Shown here in pieces: positions 1 to 7,042 of a DNA stretch of 15,621 bases. The translations under genes were made by a program, and so were the position numbers. The stretch is from Paludibacter sp. GTDB lineage: Bacteria > Bacteroidota > Bacteroidia > Bacteroidales > Paludibacteraceae. Positions within the stretch are counted from its first letter, which is position 1, and each line of letters starts with the position of its first letter. The notes beneath the pieces are model-generated. The model did no database searches. It saw nothing but the letters and a program-made list of their open reading frames with translations, and had not been told where the DNA came from. The DNA lies in NCBI GenBank assembly GCA_009787075.1, contig WRGS01000217.1, positions 1 through 15,621 on the forward strand, in the 5' to 3' direction.

Positions 1-54
1 AATCTTAATCTTAACGTTTTTCAACTACAGATTTTGCCATACTGGTTAAATATT

Positions 55-110
55 TTACAGATATTCCATTTCTTATTCTTAAAAAATGGAATATCTGTAA
101 GAATTTTTTA
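55..110 (+). terminator. Rho-independent terminator for an upstream plus-strand gene
   Basis: A perfect 17-bp inverted repeat (55-71 with 84-100) is extended by two more pairs across one mismatch, leaving a loop of about 6 nt. It is followed on the plus strand by GAATTTTTTATTTT. The T-run on the plus side suggests it ends a transcript entering from the left of the window. It also lies 34 bp past the stop of the minus-strand nucleoside phosphorylase, so it may work in both directions, although the minus-side U-tract is poor. Confidence 0.7.
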
Positions 111-133
111 TTTTAAAAATAATAAATAAAAAA

Positions 134-1000
134 TCAAATCCTTTCTAAAACCTTTTCTATCAGTGTTTCTATTGTGCCTTTGTAGCTTGTGTTCATTGTG
201 TGCGAAACGCGCCCTGCAATAATCGCGCAAACGGTCATTGCTTTGTGTCCAAGCGTTTTGCCAAGCCCCGCGAGTGCAGAACTTTCCATTTCAAAATTGG
301 TAATTTTGTGTCCGTTGAAATCAAAACTTTCAATTTTTCCGTTAAGTTCGGGGAAAGCGAGAGGAATGCGTACAAACCGTCCCTGCGGACCATAAAATCC
401 GGGTGCAGAAATTGTAATTCCTTTTATCATATCAAAACCAATACGCTCAATAAGTTCTTCGTCAGCACGCACTACATAAGGTGCAGCAAGGCGCGGCGAC
501 CAATTGGTGTGGCGTTTAAACGCATTTTCAATGTCCATCTCGAGCAAACCGTCAGGCGTTTGATAATAATTCAACAAGCCGTCGAAGCCCATCGAATATT
601 GTGAAACCACAAAACTGCCGACAGGGCAAAATTCCTGCAAACCGCCCGAAGTTCCAATTCTGACCAGCGTAAGCGAAGTGTGTTTTTCTTTAACCGTGCG
701 CGTTGCAAAATCAATATTTGCAAGTGCATCAAGTTCGGTAACAACGATGTCGATATTATCTGTTCCTATGCCGTGTGAAATGCAGGAAATTCGTTTGCCT
801 TTGTAAGTTCCTGTAATTGTATGAAATTCACGACTTTGCACTTCACATTCAATTGCGTCAAAATTTTTCGCAACCAAAGTAACGCGTTCAGGGTCGCCTA
901 CGAGTACGACTGTTTGAGCCAACTGTTCGGGCTTTATGTGCAAATGAAACGCTGAGCCATCGGCATTTATCGGTAATTCGGAAGGTGGTATTGTTCTCAT
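134..1000 (-). CDS. Nucleoside phosphorylase, uridine phosphorylase-like
   Basis: This 288-residue protein of the PNP/UDP phosphorylase family (phosphorylase superfamily, NP-I fold) would cleave a nucleoside with phosphate to base plus (deoxy)ribose-1-phosphate in cytosolic salvage. Visible motifs are VGDPERV (34-40, phosphate-site loop), RIGTSGG (114-120), and TNFEMESSAL (234-243), whose Glu-Met-Glu normally contacts the ribose. The FYGPQGR segment (202-208) has a Gln-x-Arg like the uracil-contacting Gln-x-Arg of E. coli uridine phosphorylase, which favours uridine over purine substrates. The length is slightly above E. coli Udp (253 aa), through a longer N-terminus and insertions as in Bacteroidota homologues. 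The start is the first ATG after an A/T-rich leader with a TACTTTTG box about 23 bp upstream. It is transcribed divergently from tRNA-Cys. Exact substrate range is inferred. Confidence 0.9.
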   Translation of the reverse strand: MRTIPPSELPINADGSAFHLHIKPEQLAQTVVLVGDPERVTLVAKNFDAIECEVQSREFHTITGTYKGKRISCISHGIGTDNIDIVVTELDALANIDFATRTVKEKHTSLTLVRIGTSGGLQEFCPVGSFVVSQYSMGFDGLLNYYQTPDGLLEMDIENAFKRHTNWSPRLAAPYVVRADEELIERIGFDMIKGITISAPGFYGPQGRFVRIPLAFPELNGKIESFDFNGHKITNFEMESSALAGLGKTLGHKAMTVCAIIAGRVSHTMNTSYKGTIETLIEKVLERI

Positions 1001-1022
1001 ATTTTATATTAAATTTTTTTTA

Positions 1023-1030
1023 CAAAAGTA
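1023..1030 (-). promoter_or_regulatory. Predicted -7 box of the nucleoside phosphorylase gene
   Basis: The minus strand reads TACTTTTG, a match to the Bacteroidota -7 consensus TAnnTTTG, 23-30 bp upstream of the start codon at 1000. The expected -33 TTTG is only TTTT at the right distance, so this is a partial match. Confidence 0.5.
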
Positions 1031-1058
1031 CAAAAAATTATTGTTTGGGAAAATTTTT

Positions 1059-1089
1059 TTTGCTGTATGAAAATTTTTATTTACCTTTG
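1059..1089 (+). promoter_or_regulatory. Bacteroidota-type promoter of tRNA-Cys
   Basis: TTTG at 1059-1062 and TACCTTTG at 1082-1089 are separated by 19 bp, matching the Bacteroidota primary sigma consensus (TTTG, about 19 bp, TAnnTTTG). The predicted start near 1096 lies about 9 nt before the tRNA 5' end. Confidence 0.75.
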
Positions 1090-1104
1090 CAGCCCAAAAT
1101 ATTT

Positions 1105-1175
1105 GGTACTTTAGCCAAGTGGTTAGGCACCGGTCTGCAAAACCGTCTACGGCGGTTCGATTCCGCCAAGTACCT
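1105..1175 (+). tRNA. tRNA-Cys (anticodon GCA)
   Basis: The full cloverleaf can be drawn. The acceptor stem GGTACTT pairs with AAGTACC (1168-1174). The D stem is GCC/GGC, and the anticodon loop CTGCAAA places GCA at 1137-1139. The T arm is GGCGG-TTCGATT-CCGCC (1151-1167). U73 at 1175 is the discriminator base known as a cysteine identity element. The encoded 3' end continues CAT, so CCA must be added by the tRNA nucleotidyltransferase. The outermost anticodon-stem pair is C1130 opposite T1146, a mismatch, leaving four good pairs. It has its own promoter and terminator. Confidence 0.96.
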
Positions 1176-1182
1176 CATTTTT

Positions 1183-1230
1183 AATAACTTATGTTTTTGT
1201 TATAAATAAAAAATATAGGTTATTTTTTTA
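1183..1230 (+). terminator. Strong Rho-independent terminator after tRNA-Cys
   Basis: 1183-1198 pairs with 1209-1224 as a 16-bp stem with two G-T wobbles (AATAACTTAT against ATAGGTTATT, then a T-run against an A-run). The loop is about 10 nt, and TTTTTTATTTT overlaps and follows the right arm. It separates the tRNA from the downstream operon. Confidence 0.8.
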
Positions 1231-1246
1231 TTTTATAAAAAAATAG

Positions 1247-1254
1247 TAATTTTG
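1247..1254 (+). promoter_or_regulatory. Predicted -7 box of the aminotransferase/glmS/metH operon
   Basis: TAATTTTG matches TAnnTTTG and is followed by CGC, the same trinucleotide that follows the -7 box at 10629. The -33 region is only a T-run. If used, the leader to the start codon at 1380 is about 120 nt, long and very AT-rich. No other TAnnTTTG box was seen before glmS or the metH piece, consistent with one operon. Confidence 0.5.
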
Positions 1255-1379
1255 CGCACTAAAAAATTACAGGATTTGGTTTATAACAATTTTTTAATTT
1301 GAAATTATTATAAAAACAAACGTAGAGAAAATTAAGAGATAATTTGTAATTTTTTTAACCTTATATCTTTTATTAATAA

Positions 1380-2624
1380 ATGGTTCTTGTTAACGAAAAT
1401 TATATAAAATCGTCTGATTCTCATTATGTTGAAGATATTGAAAAGCGAGTAAATGCTTACAAAATTCTTTATCCGAACAGGAAGATTTATCGATTAGAGG
1501 CTGTAAGTCCATCGTTGCCTTTGCCGCAAGATGCAATTGCGGCAATGCATCGTGCTGTTGATGATTTGGCTAATGAAAATAATTTTTACGGCTATGCTCC
1601 TGTTCAGGGATACGATTTTTTGATATATAAAATTTTAAAAGAATATAGAGTTAATTACAGTTTGGCGTTTGAAAAAGAAAGTGTGTTTATCAACAGTGGT
1701 TCAACAACCGATTTGGCAAATATTACAAACGTTGTCAGTGGAGACAGCATAGTTGCCATTGCCGATACGATTGACCCTGCTTACGAAAATACAACTGTTT
1801 TGAGCGGACGCGCGGGCAAACTCAAGAATGGGAAATGGGGAAATCTTGTTTATCTCAAATGCGATGAAACGACAAATTTCTTGCCTCAACTGCCAGTAGA
1901 ACGAGTTGATGTTATTTTTCTTTCAAATCCAAATAATGTAACAGGGACAGTGATTAACCGTTGTGAATTGAAACGCTGGGTTGATTATGCGCTTGAAAAT
2001 ACAAGTTTGATTATATATGATGCTTCTTTTCAAGCATTTATTAAAGATGAAAATGTTCCGCGCAGTATTTACGAAATAAAAGGAGCGAAAAAAGTAGCAA
2101 TTGAAGTTCGCAGTTTTTCAAAAAACGCAGGTTTTGCAGGCGTGCGTTGCGGTTTTACCATTGTGCCGACCGATTTGCAGGCATATACAGTTGCAGGTAA
2201 AGCAGTGCCTGTCAATAGATTATGGAAAAAATTGGTGCAAAATTATACAAACGGAGTTTCGTATATTTCGCAGCGTGGAGCTGAAGCGCTTTTTACTCGA
2301 AAAAGCAAGGCAGAAATTTCGGAACTTGTTAATTATTATATGATTAATGCCGAGTTGATACGTGAGGAACTAAATTCTATCGGATGTCGCGTTTTTGGAG
2401 GAAAAAACTCGCCTTATGTTTGGTTTAAAATTCCCAAAGGCGAAACTTCGTGGAATTTTTTTCTGTATCTTTTGCATAATTTTGGAATTGCAGGTATGCC
2501 CGGAATTGTTTTTGGCGCAGAAAATGACCGTTTTATGCGTTTTAGCGGATATTGTAACAGAACAGATTTGATTGAAGCGTTGAAAATTATAAAACAAAAT
2601 TCTAAAAGAGATTTTTTGAAATAA
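1380..2624 (+). CDS. dapL: Divergent LL-diaminopimelate aminotransferase (DapL) family protein
   Basis: This 414-residue class I/II PLP aminotransferase aligns over its whole length with DapL, which transaminates tetrahydrodipicolinate to LL-diaminopimelate in lysine and peptidoglycan synthesis. Shared stretches include VDYALEN (201-207), SIYEIKGAKK (229-238), RSFSKNAGFAGVRCG (244-258; K248 is the PLP lysine), SQRGAEA (297-303) and R387 near the C-terminus. D214 and N186 are kept. Several motifs nearly fixed in DapL are replaced: RLGIGDVT by RLEAVSPS (38-45), GYGPEQG by GYAPVQG (71-77), DGAK by SGST (106-109), DPxYPVY by DTIDPAY (129-135), NNPTG by NNVTG (185-189), DAAY by DASF (214-217), and the RRQ..KFNG segment by KLVQNYTNG (284-292). 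The fold and Schiff-base lysine are therefore intact while the substrate pocket looks rebuilt. It may be a DapL paralogue with another amino donor or acceptor, or a poorly active one. The symbol denotes family only. It starts the probable operon with glmS, 79 bp downstream. Confidence 0.85.
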   Translation: MVLVNENYIKSSDSHYVEDIEKRVNAYKILYPNRKIYRLEAVSPSLPLPQDAIAAMHRAVDDLANENNFYGYAPVQGYDFLIYKILKEYRVNYSLAFEKESVFINSGSTTDLANITNVVSGDSIVAIADTIDPAYENTTVLSGRAGKLKNGKWGNLVYLKCDETTNFLPQLPVERVDVIFLSNPNNVTGTVINRCELKRWVDYALENTSLIIYDASFQAFIKDENVPRSIYEIKGAKKVAIEVRSFSKNAGFAGVRCGFTIVPTDLQAYTVAGKAVPVNRLWKKLVQNYTNGVSYISQRGAEALFTRKSKAEISELVNYYMINAELIREELNSIGCRVFGGKNSPYVWFKIPKGETSWNFFLYLLHNFGIAGMPGIVFGAENDRFMRFSGYCNRTDLIEALKIIKQNSKRDFLK

Positions 2625-2703
2625 AAAAATAAAAATGGCAGAAGTTTTAAAGAGAAAATGACTTATGCCAAATAATAATATAGTAATTGTTAAATAAAAA
2701 TTT

Positions 2704-4545
2704 ATGTGTGGAATAGTAGGTTATATTGGCAATAGGCAGGCATTTCCGATTTTGATAAAAGGATTGCAGCGGTTGGAATATCGCGGTTACGACAGCGCAG
2801 GAATTGCTCTGATTCATAACGGCGAACTTAATTTATATAAACAAAAGGGTAAAGTTGCTGATTTGCAACGGTTTGTAGAACAGCAGGATACCGAAGGAAC
2901 AATCGGAATTGCGCATACGCGCTGGGCTACGCACGGCGAGCCAAACGAGCGAAACGCGCACCCGCACTATTCACAAACAGAAAATCTGGCGTTGATTCAT
3001 AATGGAATTATTGAAAATTATGCGGTTATTAAAGAAATGCTGCTTGAAGAAGGTTATGTTTTTCGCAGCGAAACCGACACCGAAGTGCTTGTGCAACTGA
3101 TTGATTTTATGCAAAAAACAAATAATGTTTGCCTCGCAGAAGCGGTACAACTTGCTTTGAGTCAGGCTGTTGGCGCTTATGCAATTGCCGTTTTGGAAAA
3201 AGGAAATAACAATCAGATTGTTGCCGCCCGCAAAGGCAGTCCCCTTGTAGTGGGAATTGGTAAAGACGAATTTTTTCTTGCCTCTGATGCCACGCCAATC
3301 GTTGAATATACCGATAAAGTTGTTTATATTGGTGATGAAGAGATAGTTACGCTCAACAGAAACGGCGAAATGAAAATTGTTACAATTTCTAATGTGGAAA
3401 AAACGCCTGAAATCAAAAAAATTGAAATGTCGCTTAGCCAACTCGAAAAAGGCGGTTATCCGCATTTTATGCTGAAAGAAATTTTTGAGCAGCCAAAAAC
3501 GCTTGCCGATTCTATGCGCGGACGAATAAATGTTGATGCTAACAATATTTCGCTTTCGGGTTTTATTGACAATAAAGATAAGTTTCTGAATGCTAAGCGA
3601 ATAATCATTACCGCCTGCGGAACTTCGTGGCATGCGGGGCTGATTGGAAAATATGCCTTTGAGGAATTTGCCCGCGTACCTGTGGAAGTGGAATATTCGT
3701 CGGAATTTCGCTACCGCAAGCCTGTGATTAACAAAGATGACATTGTGATTGCAATTTCTCAGTCAGGCGAAACAGCCGACACGCTCGCCGCCGTTGAATT
3801 GGCAAAATCCAAAGGCGCGTTTATTTTTGGAGTGTGCAATGTAGTTGGCTCGTCAATTCCAAGAGCCACACATTCAGGTTGTTATACGCACGTTGGACCA
3901 GAAATCGGCGTTGCTTCAACAAAAGCGTTTTCGGCACAGGTGCTGGCTCTGACAATGCTTGCGCTTTTGCTGGCAAAAGAAAAAGAAACGATTTCTGACG
4001 ATTTTTATATTAAATTAATAAATGAAATAAATTTAATTCCCATAAAAATCAAGGAAATTCTGAAAATAAACAATGAATTGAAAGATTTTGCGCGAACTTT
4101 CACTTATGCGCAGAATTTTATTTATCTTGGGCGTGCATACAACTATCCTGTGGCGATGGAAGGCGCTTTGAAATTGAAGGAAATTTCGTATATTCACGCC
4201 GAAGGTTATCCCGCCGCCGAAATGAAGCACGGACCTATTGCGCTGATAAATCAGGAAATGCCTGTGGTTGTAATTGCCACAAATGCAGCGACCTACGAAA
4301 AAGTAGTAAGCAATATTCAGGAAATTAAAGCGCGAAAAGGACGAATTATTTCTGTTGTTACCAAGGGTGATACGATTGTAAAAAATATTTCGGATTATGT
4401 TATCGAAGTTCCTGCAACCGAAGAATGTTTGATGCCAATTCTGGCTGTAATTCCTTTACAATTAATGGCTTATCACATCGCCGTAGCCAAAGAATGTAAT
4501 GTAGATCAGCCGCGTAATTTGGCAAAATCGGTAACGGTAGAATAA
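2704..4545 (+). CDS. glmS: Glutamine--fructose-6-phosphate aminotransferase (isomerizing)
   Basis: This enzyme makes glucosamine-6-phosphate from fructose-6-phosphate and glutamine, the first step towards UDP-GlcNAc for peptidoglycan and lipid A. It has 613 residues (E. coli 609). The N-terminal class II glutaminase domain begins MCGIVGYIG, with Cys2 becoming the N-terminal nucleophile, and has HTRWATHG (71-78). Two SIS domains follow: ITACGTSWHAG (302-312) and SQSGETADT (352-360) in the first, EGALKLKEISYIHAE (486-500) in the second, then AEMKHGP (505-511). The C-terminal tail LAKSVTVE (606-613) carries the conserved lysine of the sugar-phosphate site. The start must be this ATG because Cys2 has to follow it. 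It lies between the aminotransferase and the metH piece, which begins 14 bp after its stop. No glmS ribozyme or other leader structure is seen in the 79-bp upstream gap. Confidence 0.97.
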   Translation: MCGIVGYIGNRQAFPILIKGLQRLEYRGYDSAGIALIHNGELNLYKQKGKVADLQRFVEQQDTEGTIGIAHTRWATHGEPNERNAHPHYSQTENLALIHNGIIENYAVIKEMLLEEGYVFRSETDTEVLVQLIDFMQKTNNVCLAEAVQLALSQAVGAYAIAVLEKGNNNQIVAARKGSPLVVGIGKDEFFLASDATPIVEYTDKVVYIGDEEIVTLNRNGEMKIVTISNVEKTPEIKKIEMSLSQLEKGGYPHFMLKEIFEQPKTLADSMRGRINVDANNISLSGFIDNKDKFLNAKRIIITACGTSWHAGLIGKYAFEEFARVPVEVEYSSEFRYRKPVINKDDIVIAISQSGETADTLAAVELAKSKGAFIFGVCNVVGSSIPRATHSGCYTHVGPEIGVASTKAFSAQVLALTMLALLLAKEKETISDDFYIKLINEINLIPIKIKEILKINNELKDFARTFTYAQNFIYLGRAYNYPVAMEGALKLKEISYIHAEGYPAAEMKHGPIALINQEMPVVVIATNAATYEKVVSNIQEIKARKGRIISVVTKGDTIVKNISDYVIEVPATEECLMPILAVIPLQLMAYHIAVAKECNVDQPRNLAKSVTVE

Positions 4546-4559
4546 TTTTTAAAGTAAAA

Positions 4560-6278
4560 ATGAAACAACCCACTTTTATACTTATCGGCGAAAGATGCAA
4601 TGTTGCTGGCTCGAAAAAATTTTTGGAACTTATTCAGAAAAAAAACTATGATGAGGCGTTGAAAATTGCACGCAGGCAGGTTGAAGACGGAGCGCAAATA
4701 CTTGACATTAATTTTGATGACGGATTGCTTGACGCTCAAGCCGAAATGACTGAATTTCTGAAACTTATCGCGTCCGAACCTGAAATTGCCCGCGTTCCTG
4801 TGATGCTTGATTCGTCGAAATGGGAAGTGATTTTATCTGGATTAAAGCAGTTGCAAGGCAAAGGCGTGGTCAATTCTATCAGTTTGAAAGAAGGCGAAAC
4901 AGCATTTTTGGAAAAAGCGAAAATGATTCGGCGTTTTGGCGCAGCGGTTGTTGTTATGGCTTTTGACGAGCGTGGGCAGGCGGATACTTTTGAAAGAAAA
5001 ATTGAAATTTGCCAAAGAGCGTATAAATTATTGACGGAAAAAATCAATTTTCCGCCGCAGGATATTATTTTTGACCCGAATATTCTTGCTATTGGCACAG
5101 GAATCGCCGAACATGGCAACTATGCAGTTGATTTTATTAATGCAATAAAATGGATTAAACAAAATTTGCCTTTTGCCAAAGCAAGCGGCGGCGTGAGCAA
5201 TTTAAGTTTCTCATTTAGAGGTAATAACACTGTGCGTGAGGCAATGCACTCAGCGTTTTTGTATCACGCAATAGCAGCAGGAATGGATATGGCGATTGTC
5301 AATGCTGGAATGTTGCAAATTTATGATGAAATTCCAAAAGAACTGTTGCAATGTGTTGAAAATGTGATTTTTAATAAAAATAAAAATGCAACGGAAGAAT
5401 TAATTGAATTTGCCGAAAAACTGAAAAATAAGCAAGCAAAGGCAGAACATACCGCATTGTTACAGCAAACAACACACGAGCAATGGCGCGAACTTTCTCT
5501 TGAAAAACGCATTGAACATGCTTTGATTAAAGGAATTTCAGATTATTTGGAAACGGATTTGAGCGAAGCGTTGCAAACTTATTCTTCGCCCATTGAAATT
5601 GTAGAAAAACCGCTTATGAACGGAATGAACACAGTTGGAAAACTTTTTGGCGAAGGAAAAATGTTTTTGCCGCAGGTGGTAAAAACGGCGCGAACAATGA
5701 AACGCGCGGTTGATTTTTTGCAACCTTTTATTGAAAAATCGAAGGCTTCGACCAAAAACGCAAAAGCGGGTAAATATCTGATAGCAACTGTCAAAGGCGA
5801 TGTTCACGATATTGGAAAAAACATTGTTTCGGTGGTTCTCGGCTGCAACAGTTATGAAGTTGTGGATTTGGGCGTGATGTGCGCGGCTGAAAAAATTGTT
5901 GAAACGGCGCAAAAGGAAAATGTTGATTTTGTAGGACTTAGCGGATTGATTACTCCTTCGTTAGACGAAATGTGCAACACAGCCGCCGCAATGCAAAAAG
6001 CAGGTTTGCGCGTTCCGCTGCTGATTGGCGGGGCAACAACTTCTAAAAAACATACAGCCTTGAAAATTGCGCCGCTGTGCGATTTTCCCGTGATTTATGT
6101 AAAGGACGCATCAGAGCATATTTCTATTTTGCAAAAATTAAAAAACGAAGAAACTAAAAGCATTTTTTTGCAAAAAATAAAAGAAGAATACAGTCTGCTT
6201 AACGCAAATTGCGAAAAAAATCAGGATTTATTATCTTTTGAAGAAGCAAAAAAACGGAAACCGAAATCGTTTGAATAG
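4560..6278 (+). CDS. metH: Core cobalamin-dependent methionine synthase: folate, cap and B12 domains only
   Basis: This 572-residue protein corresponds to the middle of MetH. The methyltetrahydrofolate-binding TIM barrel (about 1-290) has IGERCNVAGSKKF (9-21), MLDSSKW (82-88), FDPN (171-174) and SGGVSNLSFSFRGN (209-222). The helical cap domain follows (about 305-395; GKLFGEGKMFLPQVVK at 360-375). The B12-binding Rossmann domain (about 403-525) has DVHDIGKN (414-421), where H416 would be the lower cobalt ligand, then SGLITPSLDE (461-470) and IGGATTSK (489-496). Missing are the N-terminal homocysteine/zinc methyltransferase domain and the C-terminal AdoMet reactivation domain, so it is about half the length of E. 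coli MetH (1227 aa). It begins at the domain boundary and ends in the linker before the missing reactivation domain. Flanking DNA encodes neither missing part: glmS ends 14 bp upstream and convergent yggS ends 15 bp downstream. The partners must be encoded elsewhere for methionine synthesis. Confidence 0.93.
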   Translation: MKQPTFILIGERCNVAGSKKFLELIQKKNYDEALKIARRQVEDGAQILDINFDDGLLDAQAEMTEFLKLIASEPEIARVPVMLDSSKWEVILSGLKQLQGKGVVNSISLKEGETAFLEKAKMIRRFGAAVVVMAFDERGQADTFERKIEICQRAYKLLTEKINFPPQDIIFDPNILAIGTGIAEHGNYAVDFINAIKWIKQNLPFAKASGGVSNLSFSFRGNNTVREAMHSAFLYHAIAAGMDMAIVNAGMLQIYDEIPKELLQCVENVIFNKNKNATEELIEFAEKLKNKQAKAEHTALLQQTTHEQWRELSLEKRIEHALIKGISDYLETDLSEALQTYSSPIEIVEKPLMNGMNTVGKLFGEGKMFLPQVVKTARTMKRAVDFLQPFIEKSKASTKNAKAGKYLIATVKGDVHDIGKNIVSVVLGCNSYEVVDLGVMCAAEKIVETAQKENVDFVGLSGLITPSLDEMCNTAAAMQKAGLRVPLLIGGATTSKKHTALKIAPLCDFPVIYVKDASEHISILQKLKNEETKSIFLQKIKEEYSLLNANCEKNQDLLSFEEAKKRKPKSFE

Positions 6279-6293
6279 TTTAGAAAATTTCAA

Positions 6294-6959
6294 TCACACC
6301 CTTTCTCCAAAAATTGCGCTGCCGATGCGCACAATGGTAGATCCTTGGGTAATTGCAATTTTATAATCGTAGGTCATTCCCATCGAAAGTTCGGTAAAAT
6401 ATTGACAATCAGCAAAAAACTCGTTTTTTACGCGGTCGAAAAGTTGTTTGAGCGTGTGCATTTCATTGCAGATTTGCGCTGTGTCGTCAGTAAAAGTTGC
6501 CATCGACATCAGTCCGCAAATGCGTATATTTTTCATTTCTGCCCAAATTTTTGCAGCCAAAAACTCAATCAGTTCATTTGGCAAAAAGCCGTATTTAGAT
6601 GTTTCCTGCGCAATATGAACTTCTAAAAGGCAATCAATAATTTTACCTGTTTTTGCCGCTTCTTTGTTAATTTCTGTTAAAAGTTTTTCGGAATCCACAG
6701 TATGAATCAAATTAACAAAAGGCACAATAAATTTCACTTTATTTGTTTGCAAATGACCGATAAAATGCCACTGAATATCCTGCGGCAGCAATACGCGCTT
6801 TTTCAGAAATTCCTGCACGCGGCTTTCGCCAAATATCCTTTCACCTGCATTATACGCCTGTAAAACCGCATCGGCAGAGTGAAATTTCGATACGCAAACC
6901 AATTTCACATTTGCAGGAATTGTTGTTCTAATATGTTGTAAATTAGATGTTATCGACAT
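6294..6959 (-). CDS. yggS: YggS/PLPBP-type pyridoxal phosphate homeostasis protein
   Basis: This 221-residue single-domain PLP protein has the alanine-racemase-like N-terminal barrel fold. The family (YggS, PROSC) binds PLP and affects vitamin B6 and amino-acid homeostasis, and no catalytic activity is established. CVSKFH (22-27) carries the Schiff-base lysine K25. Further family motifs are GERIFGESRVQE (39-50), WHFIGHLQTNK (64-74), CGLMSMA (148-154) and LSMGMTYDY (191-199, usually SMGMS.DY). The C-terminal phosphate-binding stretch is GSTIVRIGSAIFG. The length is normal. It follows prfC on the same strand with an 83-bp gap that has no TAnnTTTG box but contains a palindrome. Its 3' end converges on the metH piece with 15 bp between them and no visible terminator. 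Confidence 0.93.
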   Translation of the reverse strand: MSITSNLQHIRTTIPANVKLVCVSKFHSADAVLQAYNAGERIFGESRVQEFLKKRVLLPQDIQWHFIGHLQTNKVKFIVPFVNLIHTVDSEKLLTEINKEAAKTGKIIDCLLEVHIAQETSKYGFLPNELIEFLAAKIWAEMKNIRICGLMSMATFTDDTAQICNEMHTLKQLFDRVKNEFFADCQYFTELSMGMTYDYKIAITQGSTIVRIGSAIFGERV

Positions 6960-6982
6960 TAAATATCATTTACAATATTCTA

Positions 6983-6998
6983 ATAACAAGTTTGTTAT
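6983..6998. promoter_or_regulatory. 16-bp palindrome upstream of yggS
   Basis: ATAACAA-GT-TTGTTAT is a perfect 7-bp inverted repeat with a 2-bp centre, 24-39 bp upstream of the yggS start. It has no T-run on the minus strand, so it does not look like a prfC terminator. It could be an operator, but the region is AT-rich and a chance origin is possible. Confidence 0.25.
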
Positions 6999-7042
6999 AA
7001 AAACAATTATTTGATTAATATTTTATAATTTTGATTTTTTCG

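Noticed and set aside
11..40. Minus-strand frame MAKSVVEKR, resembling the GlmS C-terminal LAKSVTVE
   Set aside because: Only nine codons with a stop soon upstream; the similarity is short and most likely coincidental.
1..129. Open plus-strand frames at the left edge, one ending at 49 just before the terminator and one at 129
   Set aside because: Too short and AT-biased to recognise. The terminator at 55-110 implies a plus-strand gene ends nearby, but the frame ending at 49 cannot be told from chance.
2635..2661. Eight-codon ORF (MAEVLKRK) between the aminotransferase and glmS
   Set aside because: Too short, with no promoter and no similarity; probably spacer.
2971..3633. Long antisense frame (220 codons) inside glmS
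   Set aside because: It lies wholly opposite a well-supported gene and its translation shows no family features; it is a by-product of glmS codon use. The same holds for other antisense frames over prfC, ispG, metH and the acyl-CoA synthetase.
6240..6300. A frameshift or premature stop removing the MetH reactivation domain
   Set aside because: Convergent yggS ends 15 bp after the stop, so there is no DNA that could encode the missing domain in any frame.
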